Source: a bacterium
Lineage (GTDB): Bacteria; Zixibacteria; MSB-5A5; GN15; FEB-12
Reading direction: 5' to 3'
DNA: 64,000 nucleotides
Assembly: GCA_016708025.1 (NCBI GenBank)
Contig: JADJGQ010000001.1
Location: forward strand, 186,001-250,000
A program made the position numbers and the translations under genes. Below are positions 25,774 through 33,538 of this stretch, piece after piece (the stretch's first letter is position 1; every line of letters starts with the position of its first letter). The notes beneath the pieces were generated by a model, which was given only the letters and a program-made list of their open reading frames with translations, was not told the DNA's origin and did not search any database.

Positions 25774-26202
25774 ATGAGTCGCGTAAAGAGACAAGATAAC
25801 GGCTTCACGCTTATTGAGTTGATGATAGTTGTGGTCATCATCGGCATCCTGGCCGCCCTGGCGATCCCCCGCTTCACCAAGGCCGGAGTGAAGTCCAAGC
25901 AGTCCGAGGCGAAGTTGATCCTGAAGCAGATCTATGTTAATCAACACGCCTATCGCCAGCAGTCTGCGCCGGCTACCTATTTCCAGCCCGCAGGTGCCGC
26001 GTCTGCCGCTGCGACAACGGTCCTTCACCCGATCTGGGTCGATGTCATGACCTCTGCGAAATACACCTATACGGTGGCCGCCAACGCGACTACGTTCACT
26101 TGCACCGCGACTGCGAATCTTGATGACGACGGTACGGTCGATACCTGGACGATCGACCAGGATGGATTATTGACCAACACCGTCGACGATGTCAATACCT
26201 GA
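25774..26202 (+). CDS. Type IV pilin (major-pilin-like), copy 1
   Basis: A 142-residue prepilin. A short leader MSRVKRQDNG is followed by the class III cleavage site and N-methylated helix FTLIELMIVVVIIGILAALA with Glu5, the hallmark of type IV pilins and type II pseudopilins. The rest (KSKQSEAKLILKQIYVNQHA, then a small Ala/Thr-rich head ending NTVDDVNT) is short for a major pilin. The start at ATG 25774 has GAGGTG 5 bases upstream; an earlier in-frame start lies inside the activator gene and is unlikely. A terminator at 26228 closes the transcript. Confidence 0.92.
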   Translation: MSRVKRQDNGFTLIELMIVVVIIGILAALAIPRFTKAGVKSKQSEAKLILKQIYVNQHAYRQQSAPATYFQPAGAASAAATTVLHPIWVDVMTSAKYTYTVAANATTFTCTATANLDDDGTVDTWTIDQDGLLTNTVDDVNT

Positions 26203-26227
26203 GACTGTTCGGTTCCAGCATGACGAA

Positions 26228-26249
26228 GGGCGCCTCTGGCGCCCTTTTT
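26228..26249 (+). terminator. Rho-independent terminator after pilin copy 1
   Basis: A 7-bp stem GGGCGCC/GGCGCCC with a 3-base loop followed by five T. Confidence 0.88.
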
Positions 26250-26283
26250 CATTTCCTGAAATCGATGCTGATCTGTCGCAATC

Positions 26284-26313
26284 CGCCATTGCAATTTGCA
26301 AAATGCAATGGCG
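26284..26313. promoter_or_regulatory. 30-base dyad, candidate upstream activator site
   Basis: CGCCATTGCA (26284-26293) and its exact complement TGCAATGGCG (26304-26313) flank a 10-base AT-rich centre. It lies about 135-165 bases upstream of the second pilin's sigma-54 promoter, the distance range usual for enhancer sites of NtrC-type activators. It has no T-run, so it is not a terminator. It sits in the 322-base gap between the two pilin genes (26203-26524), which otherwise holds a terminator and a sigma-54 promoter. Confidence 0.5.
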
Positions 26314-26447
26314 AAATGCGGCGCGGTTTGAGGTGGATGGGCCGGAACCCACAAAAACCACCGGAAAGTACTTCCCGTAGGCGAGTATTGTAATGCGAGG
26401 CAACGAGTTGGAAATGAATCGGGTTGTTCAAAATCCGCCAGCCGAAA

Positions 26448-26462
26448 AGGCACACGCTTTGC
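26448..26462 (+). promoter_or_regulatory. Sigma-54 (-24/-12) promoter of the second pilin gene
   Basis: AGGCACACGCTTTGC matches TGGCACG-N4-TTGC at 9 of 11 positions with correct GG/GC spacing. Its surroundings (CAGCCGAAA before, GA after) repeat those of the first pilin promoter, so promoter and gene were probably duplicated together. Predicted start near 26474, 51 bases before the ATG. Confidence 0.82.
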
Positions 26463-26524
26463 GATATACAGGGCTGTAAGGAATGAACTTGGAAACCACC
26501 AACTGACTCTTATCTGGAGGTACT

Positions 26525-26947
26525 ATGTTCTCACGGTTTCACAATCGCAAGGGTTTCACCCTCATCGAGTTGATGATCGTTGTGGTCATCATTGGTATCT
26601 TGGCCGCTTTGGCTATTCCGCGCTTTATGAAGTCTACCACGAAGGCGAAACAGTCTGAAGCGAAGCAGATCCTGAAGCAGATCTACACTATGCAGCACAC
26701 CTATCGCCAGGCTAACAACAGCTACGGCGACAACGGTCTCACTTCTGTGGCCGGTGCGGTGTTCACCTTCCCGCAGATCGGTGTCGACATTCAGTCGAGC
26801 GCCGTCTATGGCTACGGCATCGTGGCCGGTGCTGGCACCTTCACGGCGACCGCTACCGCCAACATCGATGACGACGCGACGAACGACGTTTGGACCATCA
26901 CCGAAGCCGGTGTTTTGGCCAACACGACCGACGACGTGATTGCCTAA
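26525..26947 (+). CDS. Type IV pilin (major-pilin-like), copy 2
   Basis: A 140-residue prepilin. Leader MFSRFHNRKG, then FTLIELMIVVVIIGILAALA with Glu5; AIPRFMKSTTKAKQSEAKQ and ILKQIYTMQHTYRQANN continue the helix, and a short beta-rich head ends TTDDVIA. It is clearly paralogous to copy 1 (same helix, same length, same ending pattern), with most differences in the head. CTGGAGG lies just before the ATG. It has its own sigma-54 promoter and terminator, so the two pilins can be transcribed independently. No assembly ATPase, pilus platform or prepilin peptidase gene is in this window. Confidence 0.92.
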   Translation: MFSRFHNRKGFTLIELMIVVVIIGILAALAIPRFMKSTTKAKQSEAKQILKQIYTMQHTYRQANNSYGDNGLTSVAGAVFTFPQIGVDIQSSAVYGYGIVAGAGTFTATATANIDDDATNDVWTITEAGVLANTTDDVIA

Positions 26948-26976
26948 GCAAACACGATCTGAATCGTAAGTCTCTT

Positions 26977-27014
26977 GAAAGGGCGCCCCGTCGCGGGGCG
27001 CTCTTTCTTTTCGC
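26977..27014 (+). terminator. Rho-independent terminator after pilin copy 2
   Basis: A 14-bp stem with one G-T pair (GAAAGGGCGCCCCG and CGGGGCGCTCTTTC) and a 3-base loop, followed by TTTTCG. Confidence 0.8.
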
Positions 27015-27121
27015 TCGGTCAGGCAAGTTATTGCAGCCTGATTCACTATGGGCGACCAACCTCACAAGCTAATTCCTTGTCCGATAACGTGCCTCTTCTT
27101 CCAAACGTGCCATTTTCGGTA

Positions 27122-27136
27122 AGGCACACCAATTGC
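27122..27136 (+). promoter_or_regulatory. Sigma-54 (-24/-12) promoter before the RNase H-fold gene
   Basis: AGGCACACCAATTGC matches TGGCACG-N4-TTGC at 9 of 11 positions with correct spacing. Predicted start near 27148, only two bases before the ATG at 27150, so the message would be essentially leaderless. Confidence 0.7.
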
Positions 27137-27149
27137 CCTCTCTACAGGC

Positions 27150-27530
27150 ATGGAATGTTACTTTGGCGCTTGCCCGTTACCCGAAGAAAACCAGCTCGGC
27201 AAAGGTGCTATCGTGGTTTTTAATATCCCCAAAGTCGGGATTCGTTTTAAGGCCCCATTTGATGGCGTCGATGGAAACCATTGCGATCTGGCGTCACTTC
27301 TCGCGTTGCTTGAATTCATTGATTCAAATCAGAAATATTTCAGCAACCATACCTACCAGATTTTCGGTAACAATCTGACGCTGATCAATCAGTTGAATGG
27401 TCGGGAGCAATGTTCCGAAATGCTCAAGCCGCTGTTGGAACGTGCCCACGAGTACCGCTCCAAGTATCACTTTTCGCTCGACTGGGTTCCGGCCAACGAG
27501 AACCCTGCGCTCGAATCGCTTTTAGATTGA
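27150..27530 (+). CDS. RNase H-fold protein lacking catalytic residues
   Basis: A 126-residue protein whose second half follows the RNase HI-like (RVT_3) pattern: helix LASLLALLEFIDSN, strand YQIFGNNLTLINQLNG, helix EMLKPLLERAHEYRSKY and strand LDWVPANENPALESLLD. In active enzymes the corresponding sites are Glu, Asp (GDS) and Asp; here Ser, Asn (GNN) and Glu appear, and the first-strand Asp is missing. It is therefore probably non-catalytic and might bind nucleic acid or protein (inference). There is no good ribosome binding site. A sigma-54 promoter just upstream ties it to the pilin genes. An internal GTG (27213) is an alternative start. Confidence 0.65.
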   Translation: MECYFGACPLPEENQLGKGAIVVFNIPKVGIRFKAPFDGVDGNHCDLASLLALLEFIDSNQKYFSNHTYQIFGNNLTLINQLNGREQCSEMLKPLLERAHEYRSKYHFSLDWVPANENPALESLLD

Positions 27531-27555
27531 CCCTTCTCCGCGCCGGTGATACCTT
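27527..27555 (+). promoter_or_regulatory. Sigma-70 promoter for a leaderless holA transcript
   Basis: TTGACC (27527-27532), a 17-base spacer and TACCTT (27550-27555) stand so close to the ATG at 27565 that transcription would begin about 3 bases before it. No Shine-Dalgarno sequence is present. Confidence 0.6.
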
Positions 27556-27564
27556 ACCGGCGTC

Positions 27565-28557
27565 ATGACCCCCACGAGACTTCTGGCAGATATTCAGGCG
27601 GGCAAATTTTCGCCGGCATATTATTTTTATGGGACCGAGGACCATCGCATGATGGAGGCCCAGAAATATCTCGCCGGTCAGTTCCTACCCAATCGACAAC
27701 TAGCCACTAATTATCGACGGATCGACGGCAAGCGAACTTCTGCCGCGGACCTGATCGGCAACCTCTCCGTCTACCCGATGCTGGGTGAACGCCAGGTCTT
27801 TGTGGTCACCGATATTCAGCAATACAAGAAGGAAGATCTGGCCCGCATCGCCAAACTCCTGACTCCGCCCGATCCGAATCGCGTGGTCGTTTTCATAACT
27901 CCTGCCGCGAAAAAGCCCAAAAAAGATGCGTCCATCTTCAAAGTCCTGTCGCCGCTGGTCGCCTCGGTTGAATTCAACAAGCTGACTCAGGATGAAACCG
28001 CGAATCAGATCGTCGGCAAGCTGGCCAAGGCGAGTCTCAAGATCGATGCCAAAGCGCTGAAACTTCTGACAGAGATGATCGCCGGAGATCATGGCGCGCT
28101 CAGCGCCGAGATCAACAAGCTGGCGAATTACAAGCAAGCAGGGGAGACGATCACAGAGGCAGATGTTCGGACCATGACCTCCGGCTATCAGGTCTTCCAG
28201 ATGTGGGATATCGGTAACCATATCACCGCCGGCAACGGAACCCAGGTCCTGACCTCATTGCGCACCATGATGGCCGAGGGGAACTCAGCCACCTCGATTC
28301 TCTACTTCATAGGCCAGCACTTCGTGTCACTTTATCTGGTGAAAAACGGAAAGCCGCTCCCCGACGCGAAACGTCAGTGGCTGGCAAATCAATATCGCAC
28401 TCAGGCGCGAGGATTTTCTGCTGACCAGTTGGAGCGAATTGTCCTCCAGATCGCGGATACCGATGCTCAACTTCGACGGCTCCCGCCCCACGTCAAACCT
28501 GAGATCATTCTGGAGACGCTGGCGATGCAGTTGATCCGTCCGGAAGGGGCCAGGTAG
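27565..28557 (+). CDS. holA: DNA polymerase III subunit delta
   Basis: The clamp-loader delta subunit, 330 residues, which opens the beta clamp. It shows the family's N-terminal KFSPAYYFYGTEDHRMMEAQ, the sequence VYPMLGERQVFVVTDI and the helical C-terminal collar region (VFQMWDIGNHITAGN...ILYFIGQHFVSLYLV). The fit is by overall pattern; the family is poorly conserved. It overlaps the ECF sigma factor gene by 1 base (TAGTG), so the two are expressed together. Confidence 0.88.
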   Translation: MTPTRLLADIQAGKFSPAYYFYGTEDHRMMEAQKYLAGQFLPNRQLATNYRRIDGKRTSAADLIGNLSVYPMLGERQVFVVTDIQQYKKEDLARIAKLLTPPDPNRVVVFITPAAKKPKKDASIFKVLSPLVASVEFNKLTQDETANQIVGKLAKASLKIDAKALKLLTEMIAGDHGALSAEINKLANYKQAGETITEADVRTMTSGYQVFQMWDIGNHITAGNGTQVLTSLRTMMAEGNSATSILYFIGQHFVSLYLVKNGKPLPDAKRQWLANQYRTQARGFSADQLERIVLQIADTDAQLRRLPPHVKPEIILETLAMQLIRPEGAR

Positions 28558-29213
28558 TGGCTGACGAAACCCAGTCTGGCAATCCCCACGACGGCAGTAT
28601 TCCGCCAAATCCAATGGGTGAGCGGGAAGAAACCGCGCCGGAGCTGGTAGAGAAGTCGGACGCTAAGTCCCCTGAGCGGAAACTGGTCGAAGCTGCTCAG
28701 AATGGAGATCAGAAGGCGTTCGGGCAACTTATCAGGTTGCACCAGAAGAAGTTATACCGCTATGTCTACGGCCTGGTCGGGTCGGTCGATCAGACGGAAG
28801 ATATTGTCCAGGAGGCGTTTGTGCGAGCCTGGTCCGCCATCCGGACTTTCCGCCCCGATTACTCGTTTTATCCCTGGCTCTCCACCATCGCCCGGAATCT
28901 TGCCTATACGCAGGTTGCCCGCGAGGAGAAGAAGGAATCTCTCGATAAGCTGACCGAAAAGGGGTATGACCCGGCATCCGTTGAATTGGGGCCGCTGGAG
29001 CGGTTGCTCGATGACGAGTCCAAGTCGCGATTTTATAGGGCGCTTATGGCGATGCCCACGACCTATCGATCAGTCTTTGTACTGCGACACTTTGAAGATA
29101 TGGATTACGTGCAGATAGCGAATTACCTTAAGATCCCACCGGGGACAGTTGACTCACGGCTCTATCGCGCACGTCAATACCTGATGAAGGAACTGAAGGA
29201 TCTGCTCGAGTAG
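28557..29213 (+). CDS. ECF RNA polymerase sigma factor
   Basis: A 218-residue extracytoplasmic-function sigma factor starting at GTG 28557. A 40-residue acidic N-terminal extension precedes region 2 (KAFGQLIRLHQKKLYRYVYG, VDQTEDIVQEAFVRAW, FYPWLSTIARNLAY); region 4 has ALMAMPTTYRSVFVLRHFED and the helix-turn-helix YVQIANYLKIPPGTVDSRLY. An anti-sigma factor with a zinc motif follows after 30 bases and envelope-stress proteins come next, so it probably governs an envelope response. Confidence 0.92.
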   Translation: MADETQSGNPHDGSIPPNPMGEREETAPELVEKSDAKSPERKLVEAAQNGDQKAFGQLIRLHQKKLYRYVYGLVGSVDQTEDIVQEAFVRAWSAIRTFRPDYSFYPWLSTIARNLAYTQVAREEKKESLDKLTEKGYDPASVELGPLERLLDDESKSRFYRALMAMPTTYRSVFVLRHFEDMDYVQIANYLKIPPGTVDSRLYRARQYLMKELKDLLE

Positions 29214-29243
29214 CAGAATGAGGCGTCAGACGACGGATTAGTT

Positions 29244-30395
29244 ATGGATCACTCATATTTCCGCGACAAAGTCTCGGCCTACCATGACCGGGAATTACCT
29301 GCCCAGGAGCAAGAGATGCTCGAGCAGCATGTCGCCTCATGCCCGGAATGTCAGAAGCTGTTGGCCGATCTCGAGCGACTTGACCAACTCGTGGCCGATA
29401 AACTTGAATTGGGTGAGTCCGACTATTGGGAGCAGAACGCTCAGAAGATTGAAGAGAGACTCGGGTTCGCGCAGAAAACGGTCGTTACGCCGATCACCAC
29501 GTCACGTTGGGATAAGGGATTGGTTTGGAAACTCTCTGCTGTGGCGGCTTCAGTTTCCATTCTGGTATTCATCGGGATCAACAAGGACGACATTCTCAAG
29601 GATACTGATACATTACAAAACGTCGACCCGAACCGCTTGGCTCTGCCCAAGGATACAACGGCAGCCACCTCCCTAAGAGAGCAATTGGGAATTTCCGAAG
29701 ATTCAGTGTCCCCTCCGACCGGTAAAATCGCTCCGAAAGTGGAGCTCAAGAGCGTCGAGAGCAAGCCGGCCATTACAGATCAGGTGCGCACAAAAACCAA
29801 AGACAAAGAAGAAGCGCAGAGCGGTCGTGATGAAAGCGATCTCGATGACTCCAAGTCTCGGGCTGTTCCAGTCCAGCGAAGCGCGGTGATACAGAAGACA
29901 GCTCCTCCTTCGCCCCAGACTGAGAGCAAAGAGATGGAACCCGCCAAGTCTGCCGTCAGCGAAAAAATCGATATCGGTATGGATGAGTTGCGGACCAATG
30001 AGCGCGAGGTAGTCGCGACCTCCGATGGGTTCGCCGCTGGATCAAGCGGTGACCTGGCCCACTGGCGGTCAGTGCGCGATTCGATGGTAACGATAGTTGA
30101 GAAACCAAAAGAATCGATGATGAGCAAGTATGGTGTCACGAAACTGAAGACCGATGCCAGAAAGCAGGCTGCTGCTGCGTCCGCCCCGACCGCAAAAGAG
30201 GTAGCTGACTCCAGGGCACGATACCTTGAGGCATGTTACCAGATAGCCATGTTAACGGACACTCCGACTGAGTATACGGAATCAAAGGGAATTCTGGAGG
30301 CCGAGTCGAAGTCTACCGACTCGATCACTGCCTCTATTGCCAGGGACTTCCTGAACCGCCTGTCCGCCAACCGTCCGTACCCGCCCCAAAAATAG
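29244..30395 (+). CDS. Anti-sigma factor with ZAS zinc motif and one membrane helix
   Basis: A 383-residue membrane protein. The N-terminal cytoplasmic part carries the anti-sigma zinc motif: His29-x3-Cys33-x2-Cys36 (HVASCPECQ), preceded by YHDRELP. A single transmembrane helix (about residues 92-112, LVWKLSAVAASVSILVFIGI) leads to a long periplasmic part rich in Lys, Ser, Glu and Pro and probably disordered (about 130-320), ending in a short helical region. It should bind the ECF sigma factor encoded just upstream and release it on an envelope signal. Confidence 0.88.
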   Translation: MDHSYFRDKVSAYHDRELPAQEQEMLEQHVASCPECQKLLADLERLDQLVADKLELGESDYWEQNAQKIEERLGFAQKTVVTPITTSRWDKGLVWKLSAVAASVSILVFIGINKDDILKDTDTLQNVDPNRLALPKDTTAATSLREQLGISEDSVSPPTGKIAPKVELKSVESKPAITDQVRTKTKDKEEAQSGRDESDLDDSKSRAVPVQRSAVIQKTAPPSPQTESKEMEPAKSAVSEKIDIGMDELRTNEREVVATSDGFAAGSSGDLAHWRSVRDSMVTIVEKPKESMMSKYGVTKLKTDARKQAAAASAPTAKEVADSRARYLEACYQIAMLTDTPTEYTESKGILEAESKSTDSITASIARDFLNRLSANRPYPPQK

Positions 30396-30453
30396 CGAAC
30401 CTTTTGTCGCGCCACCTCGTAAGTATACCTAACGATAACGGAAGGAGTACGAG

Positions 30454-30930
30454 ATGGTGAGACGACTATACCGTTCGACAACAGAGCGCTACATTGGCGG
30501 CGTCTGCGGCGGACTCGGGGAGTACTTCAATGTCGACCCAGCATTCATCCGCATTCTCTTTGTGCTTCTCACCTTTGCTTCCGGCTTTGGGCTGTTAGCC
30601 TATCTGATCCTCTGGATCTCGGTCAGGAAGCGTCCGTTGGGAGCGCCGCTCGATGAGCCGATTTCGGATCCCGCCGGTGTGCCGGTACAGCGAGACTATT
30701 CCCCCTGGAGTCGATTGCTGCCGGGCATCCTGTTGATCGCTCTTGGCGTGATCTTCTTCATCCACGAAAATGTCTATTGGTTCGATATTGAAGATGTCTG
30801 GGAGAAGTTCTGGCCGGTGACCTTGATCGCGATCGGATTGCTGCTGGTCCTCTATAAGGGACACACCAAGCGTGCATCCGCCCCTAAACATGCACCACAG
30901 ACAGAACAGAACGGAGGAATTTCGGCATGA
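30454..30930 (+). CDS. PspC-domain membrane protein
   Basis: A 158-residue membrane protein. Residues about 3-60 form a PspC domain (RLYRSTTERYIGGVCGGLGE, FNVDPAFIRILFVLLTFASG). The second half has two more hydrophobic segments (LLPGILLIALGVIFFIHENV and FWPVTLIAIGLLLVLYKG) like LiaI/LiaF-type stress proteins. AAGGAG precedes the ATG. It overlaps the next gene by 4 bases. Role in envelope stress response is inferred from the family and from the sigma/anti-sigma pair just upstream. Confidence 0.85.
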   Translation: MVRRLYRSTTERYIGGVCGGLGEYFNVDPAFIRILFVLLTFASGFGLLAYLILWISVRKRPLGAPLDEPISDPAGVPVQRDYSPWSRLLPGILLIALGVIFFIHENVYWFDIEDVWEKFWPVTLIAIGLLLVLYKGHTKRASAPKHAPQTEQNGGISA

Positions 30931-31826
30931 CGCCAGCACGGTTTCGATGGGGTATGCTCCTGGTTCTGCTCGGTGTGATCCTGTTACTGCAGAACCTGGA
31001 CGCCATTAACAATAATTTCTGGGCCGACCTGGTCCTCTACCTGCCGTTCCTCCTGATCGCTATCGGGTTGGAAAAAATCTTCACCAAAACCAAGGCCCAG
31101 TATGTCGCCTACGCGACGACAGTCTGTATTTTCGCCGGCGCCCTCTGGGTTGTTCTTTCCGGCAGTAGAGGCGGCACTGACGATAGCTTCTTCTCGGAGA
31201 CCAGCTATAGTATCCCGAACGAAGGAAAGGTCTCTTCGCTTAAGGCGCAAATCGAACTCGGGCAGGGGAACCTGACCATTCGCGATGCCAGCGACCAGCT
31301 TTTCGATGGCCAGTTCCGCGAGTTTACCGTCAAACCGGAGATCAGTTATACTGCCGAAGGCGAAGAGGGTATCCTCAAATTAATCGGCAAAACCAAGCGC
31401 TGGCTGGGAGGGATTGTCCGGGTGGAGACCGATGAAGCCAACGACTGGTATCTTTCATTCTCCAACTCGCTCCCGCTTGATCTCGAGTGCAACGGTGAGG
31501 AGTCCGATGTTCATCTCAACCTGGAAACTACGCCGGTCAAGAGCGTGCGCGTCCAGGTCGATGACGGCGCCATCTATCTGAAGATCGGCGTTGCTGAGCC
31601 CAATGTGGCGGTGACAGTCACCGGAGAAAATTCTGAACTTCGTCTGCGCGTACCGGAGATGGCGGGTCTGAAAGTCACCGGACTTGAAGATGATTCCTAT
31701 CTGTCGCGATTTAATCTGACCCGTCGCAATGGTTCATATATCTCTGAGGGTTTTGACACGCTGACCTATCGGATCCAGGTCGACCTGGATGACCGGCTCA
31801 GCTCATTGAATATAGATCGTTACTGA
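30927..31826 (+). CDS. LiaF-like membrane protein with adhesin-like C-terminal domain
   Basis: A 299-residue protein. Residues 1-80 hold about three hydrophobic segments (MLLVLLGVILLLQNLDAI, LVLYLPFLLIAIGLEKIF, VCIFAGALWVVLS). Residues about 100-299 are a beta-rich repeat domain (GQGNLTIRDASDQLFDGQF, DGAIYLKIGVAEPNVAVTVT) like the C-terminal domain of LiaF/DUF4097-type proteins. Start overlaps PspC by 4 bases, so the pair is co-translated. LiaF proteins regulate envelope-stress signalling; here that is inference from context. Confidence 0.75.
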   Translation: MTPARFRWGMLLVLLGVILLLQNLDAINNNFWADLVLYLPFLLIAIGLEKIFTKTKAQYVAYATTVCIFAGALWVVLSGSRGGTDDSFFSETSYSIPNEGKVSSLKAQIELGQGNLTIRDASDQLFDGQFREFTVKPEISYTAEGEEGILKLIGKTKRWLGGIVRVETDEANDWYLSFSNSLPLDLECNGEESDVHLNLETTPVKSVRVQVDDGAIYLKIGVAEPNVAVTVTGENSELRLRVPEMAGLKVTGLEDDSYLSRFNLTRRNGSYISEGFDTLTYRIQVDLDDRLSSLNIDRY

Positions 31827-31851
31827 TCTTTCTTTTTCTTCCTCCAGTACG

Positions 31852-31894
31852 GAGCCGGCTAGCGAAGGCAAGCGCGAGCTGGCTCTCGTTTTTT
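31852..31894 (+). terminator. Rho-independent terminator of the sigma/PspC operon
   Basis: A 9-bp stem with one G-T pair (GAGCCGGCT and AGCTGGCTC) and a 16-base loop, followed by TCG and six T. Confidence 0.85.
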
Positions 31895-31963
31895 CTCCGC
31901 CATAAAGTGGTTGCGTCAGGGTCGCAATCGACATTCATTCCCGTTATCAGGAGAATCCAAATA

Positions 31964-32728
31964 ATGATCGCACGTCTGACCACACTCAGTTTTATTCTTG
32001 TCGCCACGCTGGCCGGTTGCGGCGGAGATGGCTCCATCCCACAGTCGGGACGGGTCCTTCGCGTTGGTACCGATGCCACTTACCCGCCGTTTGAGACCGT
32101 CAATACCGAAACCGGCAAACCGGAAGGGTTTGATATCGATCTGATCACCGAGGTTGCGCGGCGTAACGGATGGACGACAGATTTCATTATCACCCCCTTT
32201 GATGGGATGATTCCTGGCCTGCAGGGAGAGAAGTATGATGTTGCGATCTCTTCTATCACCATTACGCCGGAGCGTGCGGCGGTGGTAGATTTCTCCAAAC
32301 CGTACTACACGGCCGGCCAGGTAGTCGCCGTTCTGCTGAACAACTCATCAATTGCCGGGATCAATGACCTTACGGGCAAGCGTGTCGGCGTTCAGCTTGG
32401 AACTACCGGTGAATTGATGGCCCAAAGGACTGAAGGATTGCAGGTATTTTCGTACGATAACATCGGCGCGGCGTTTATCGATATGGCAAACGGGAATCTC
32501 GATGCGGTTCTCAACGACTACCCGACCACCCAGGCATATATCCGGTCACACGGCTCGGCCAAGACAGTGGGGGATATTCTGAGTCGCGAGCAGTACGGGA
32601 TAGCCGTCCGCAAAGGAAATGATTCGCTGCTCCAGCAGATCAACACAGCGCTGGAGGCTATTCGGTCCGACAGCAGCTACATACAGCTTCACCTGAAGTG
32701 GTTTGATACGCCGCCCGCGGAGATCTGA
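31964..32728 (+). CDS. Extracellular solute-binding lipoprotein (family 3)
   Basis: A 254-residue substrate-binding lipoprotein, with signal peptide and lipobox LAGC. The mature part has the polar amino acid-binding pattern: RVGTDATYPPFETVNTETGK, GFDIDLITEVARR, DVAISSITITPERAAVVDFS and AVRKGNDSLLQQINTALEAI. CAGGAG lies before the ATG at 31964. No permease or ATPase gene is adjacent, so it is an orphan binding protein here. Confidence 0.88.
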   Translation: MIARLTTLSFILVATLAGCGGDGSIPQSGRVLRVGTDATYPPFETVNTETGKPEGFDIDLITEVARRNGWTTDFIITPFDGMIPGLQGEKYDVAISSITITPERAAVVDFSKPYYTAGQVVAVLLNNSSIAGINDLTGKRVGVQLGTTGELMAQRTEGLQVFSYDNIGAAFIDMANGNLDAVLNDYPTTQAYIRSHGSAKTVGDILSREQYGIAVRKGNDSLLQQINTALEAIRSDSSYIQLHLKWFDTPPAEI

Positions 32729-32807
32729 CAGACCTGATTTGGAGCGTGAACCCGGATCATACCGGTTAGTTGACTCCTACTTTTGACAGATTAGCGTCTG
32801 AGTCTAC

Positions 32808-32836
32808 TTGACCTGATGTCTGAGGGGTCGTAGATT
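32808..32836 (+). promoter_or_regulatory. Sigma-70 promoter for a leaderless cmk transcript
   Basis: TTGACC (32808-32813), a 17-base spacer and TAGATT (32831-32836) precede the ATG at 32843 by six bases; the expected first transcribed base is the A of the ATG. No ribosome binding site is seen. Confidence 0.62.
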
Positions 32837-32842
32837 TGCCCC

Positions 32843-33538
32843 ATGACAACAAAATCTCTTCCGAAAAATTGCGTGATCGCCCTCGATGGCCCGGCTGGCT
32901 CCGGAAAGTCGACCACCGCGCGCCTCCTGGCCGCACGCTTGAAGTATAACTATCTCGATACTGGCGCGATGTACCGTGCCCTGACTGTCCTGGCGCTTCG
33001 TCGCCGCATTCTTCCTTCCGATGGCCTCCTGCTCAAACGCCTTGCCGATGAAATGCATATTCGATTCGAAACCCATACCGACGTCAACCGGATTTTCGTC
33101 AATGATGAGGACCTGACCGAGCGGATCAGGACTCCCGAGATCACGCGCCATGTCTCCGAGGTCTCCGCACACCGCGGCGTCCGCGAGGCGATGGTCGCCA
33201 AGCAGCAGGAACTGGGGAGAAATGGGAATATTGTCGCCGAGGGTCGCGACACCACCACAGTCGTTTTTCCCGATGCACATCTCAAGATCTATCTTGATGC
33301 CTCTCTGGAATGCCGCGCCCAACGAAGATTGCTTGATCTGGTGAAGATGGGGATTGAGACCAGTCTCGAGGAACAAGAGTCCGATCTCCGCCGTCGCGAC
33401 AATTTCGATTCCGGACGACAGCACTCGCCGCTCCGTCGGGCCGAAGACGCCCATATGATCGACACCACTATCCTGACGATCGAGGAACAGGTGGATCGGA
33501 TAGTCGCGCTGCTCAAAGCGGCCGCCAAAGCGAAATGA
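32843..33538 (+). CDS. cmk: Cytidylate kinase
   Basis: Phosphorylates CMP/dCMP. 231 residues. The P-loop is ALDGPAGSGKST, followed by LDTGAMYRALT, the VAEGRDTTTVVFPDAHLKIYLDA lid-side region and RRAEDAHMIDTT near the C-terminus. It opens the classic cmk-plsC-rpsA cluster, overlapping plsC by 4 bases. Confidence 0.96.
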   Translation: MTTKSLPKNCVIALDGPAGSGKSTTARLLAARLKYNYLDTGAMYRALTVLALRRRILPSDGLLLKRLADEMHIRFETHTDVNRIFVNDEDLTERIRTPEITRHVSEVSAHRGVREAMVAKQQELGRNGNIVAEGRDTTTVVFPDAHLKIYLDASLECRAQRRLLDLVKMGIETSLEEQESDLRRRDNFDSGRQHSPLRRAEDAHMIDTTILTIEEQVDRIVALLKAAAKAK

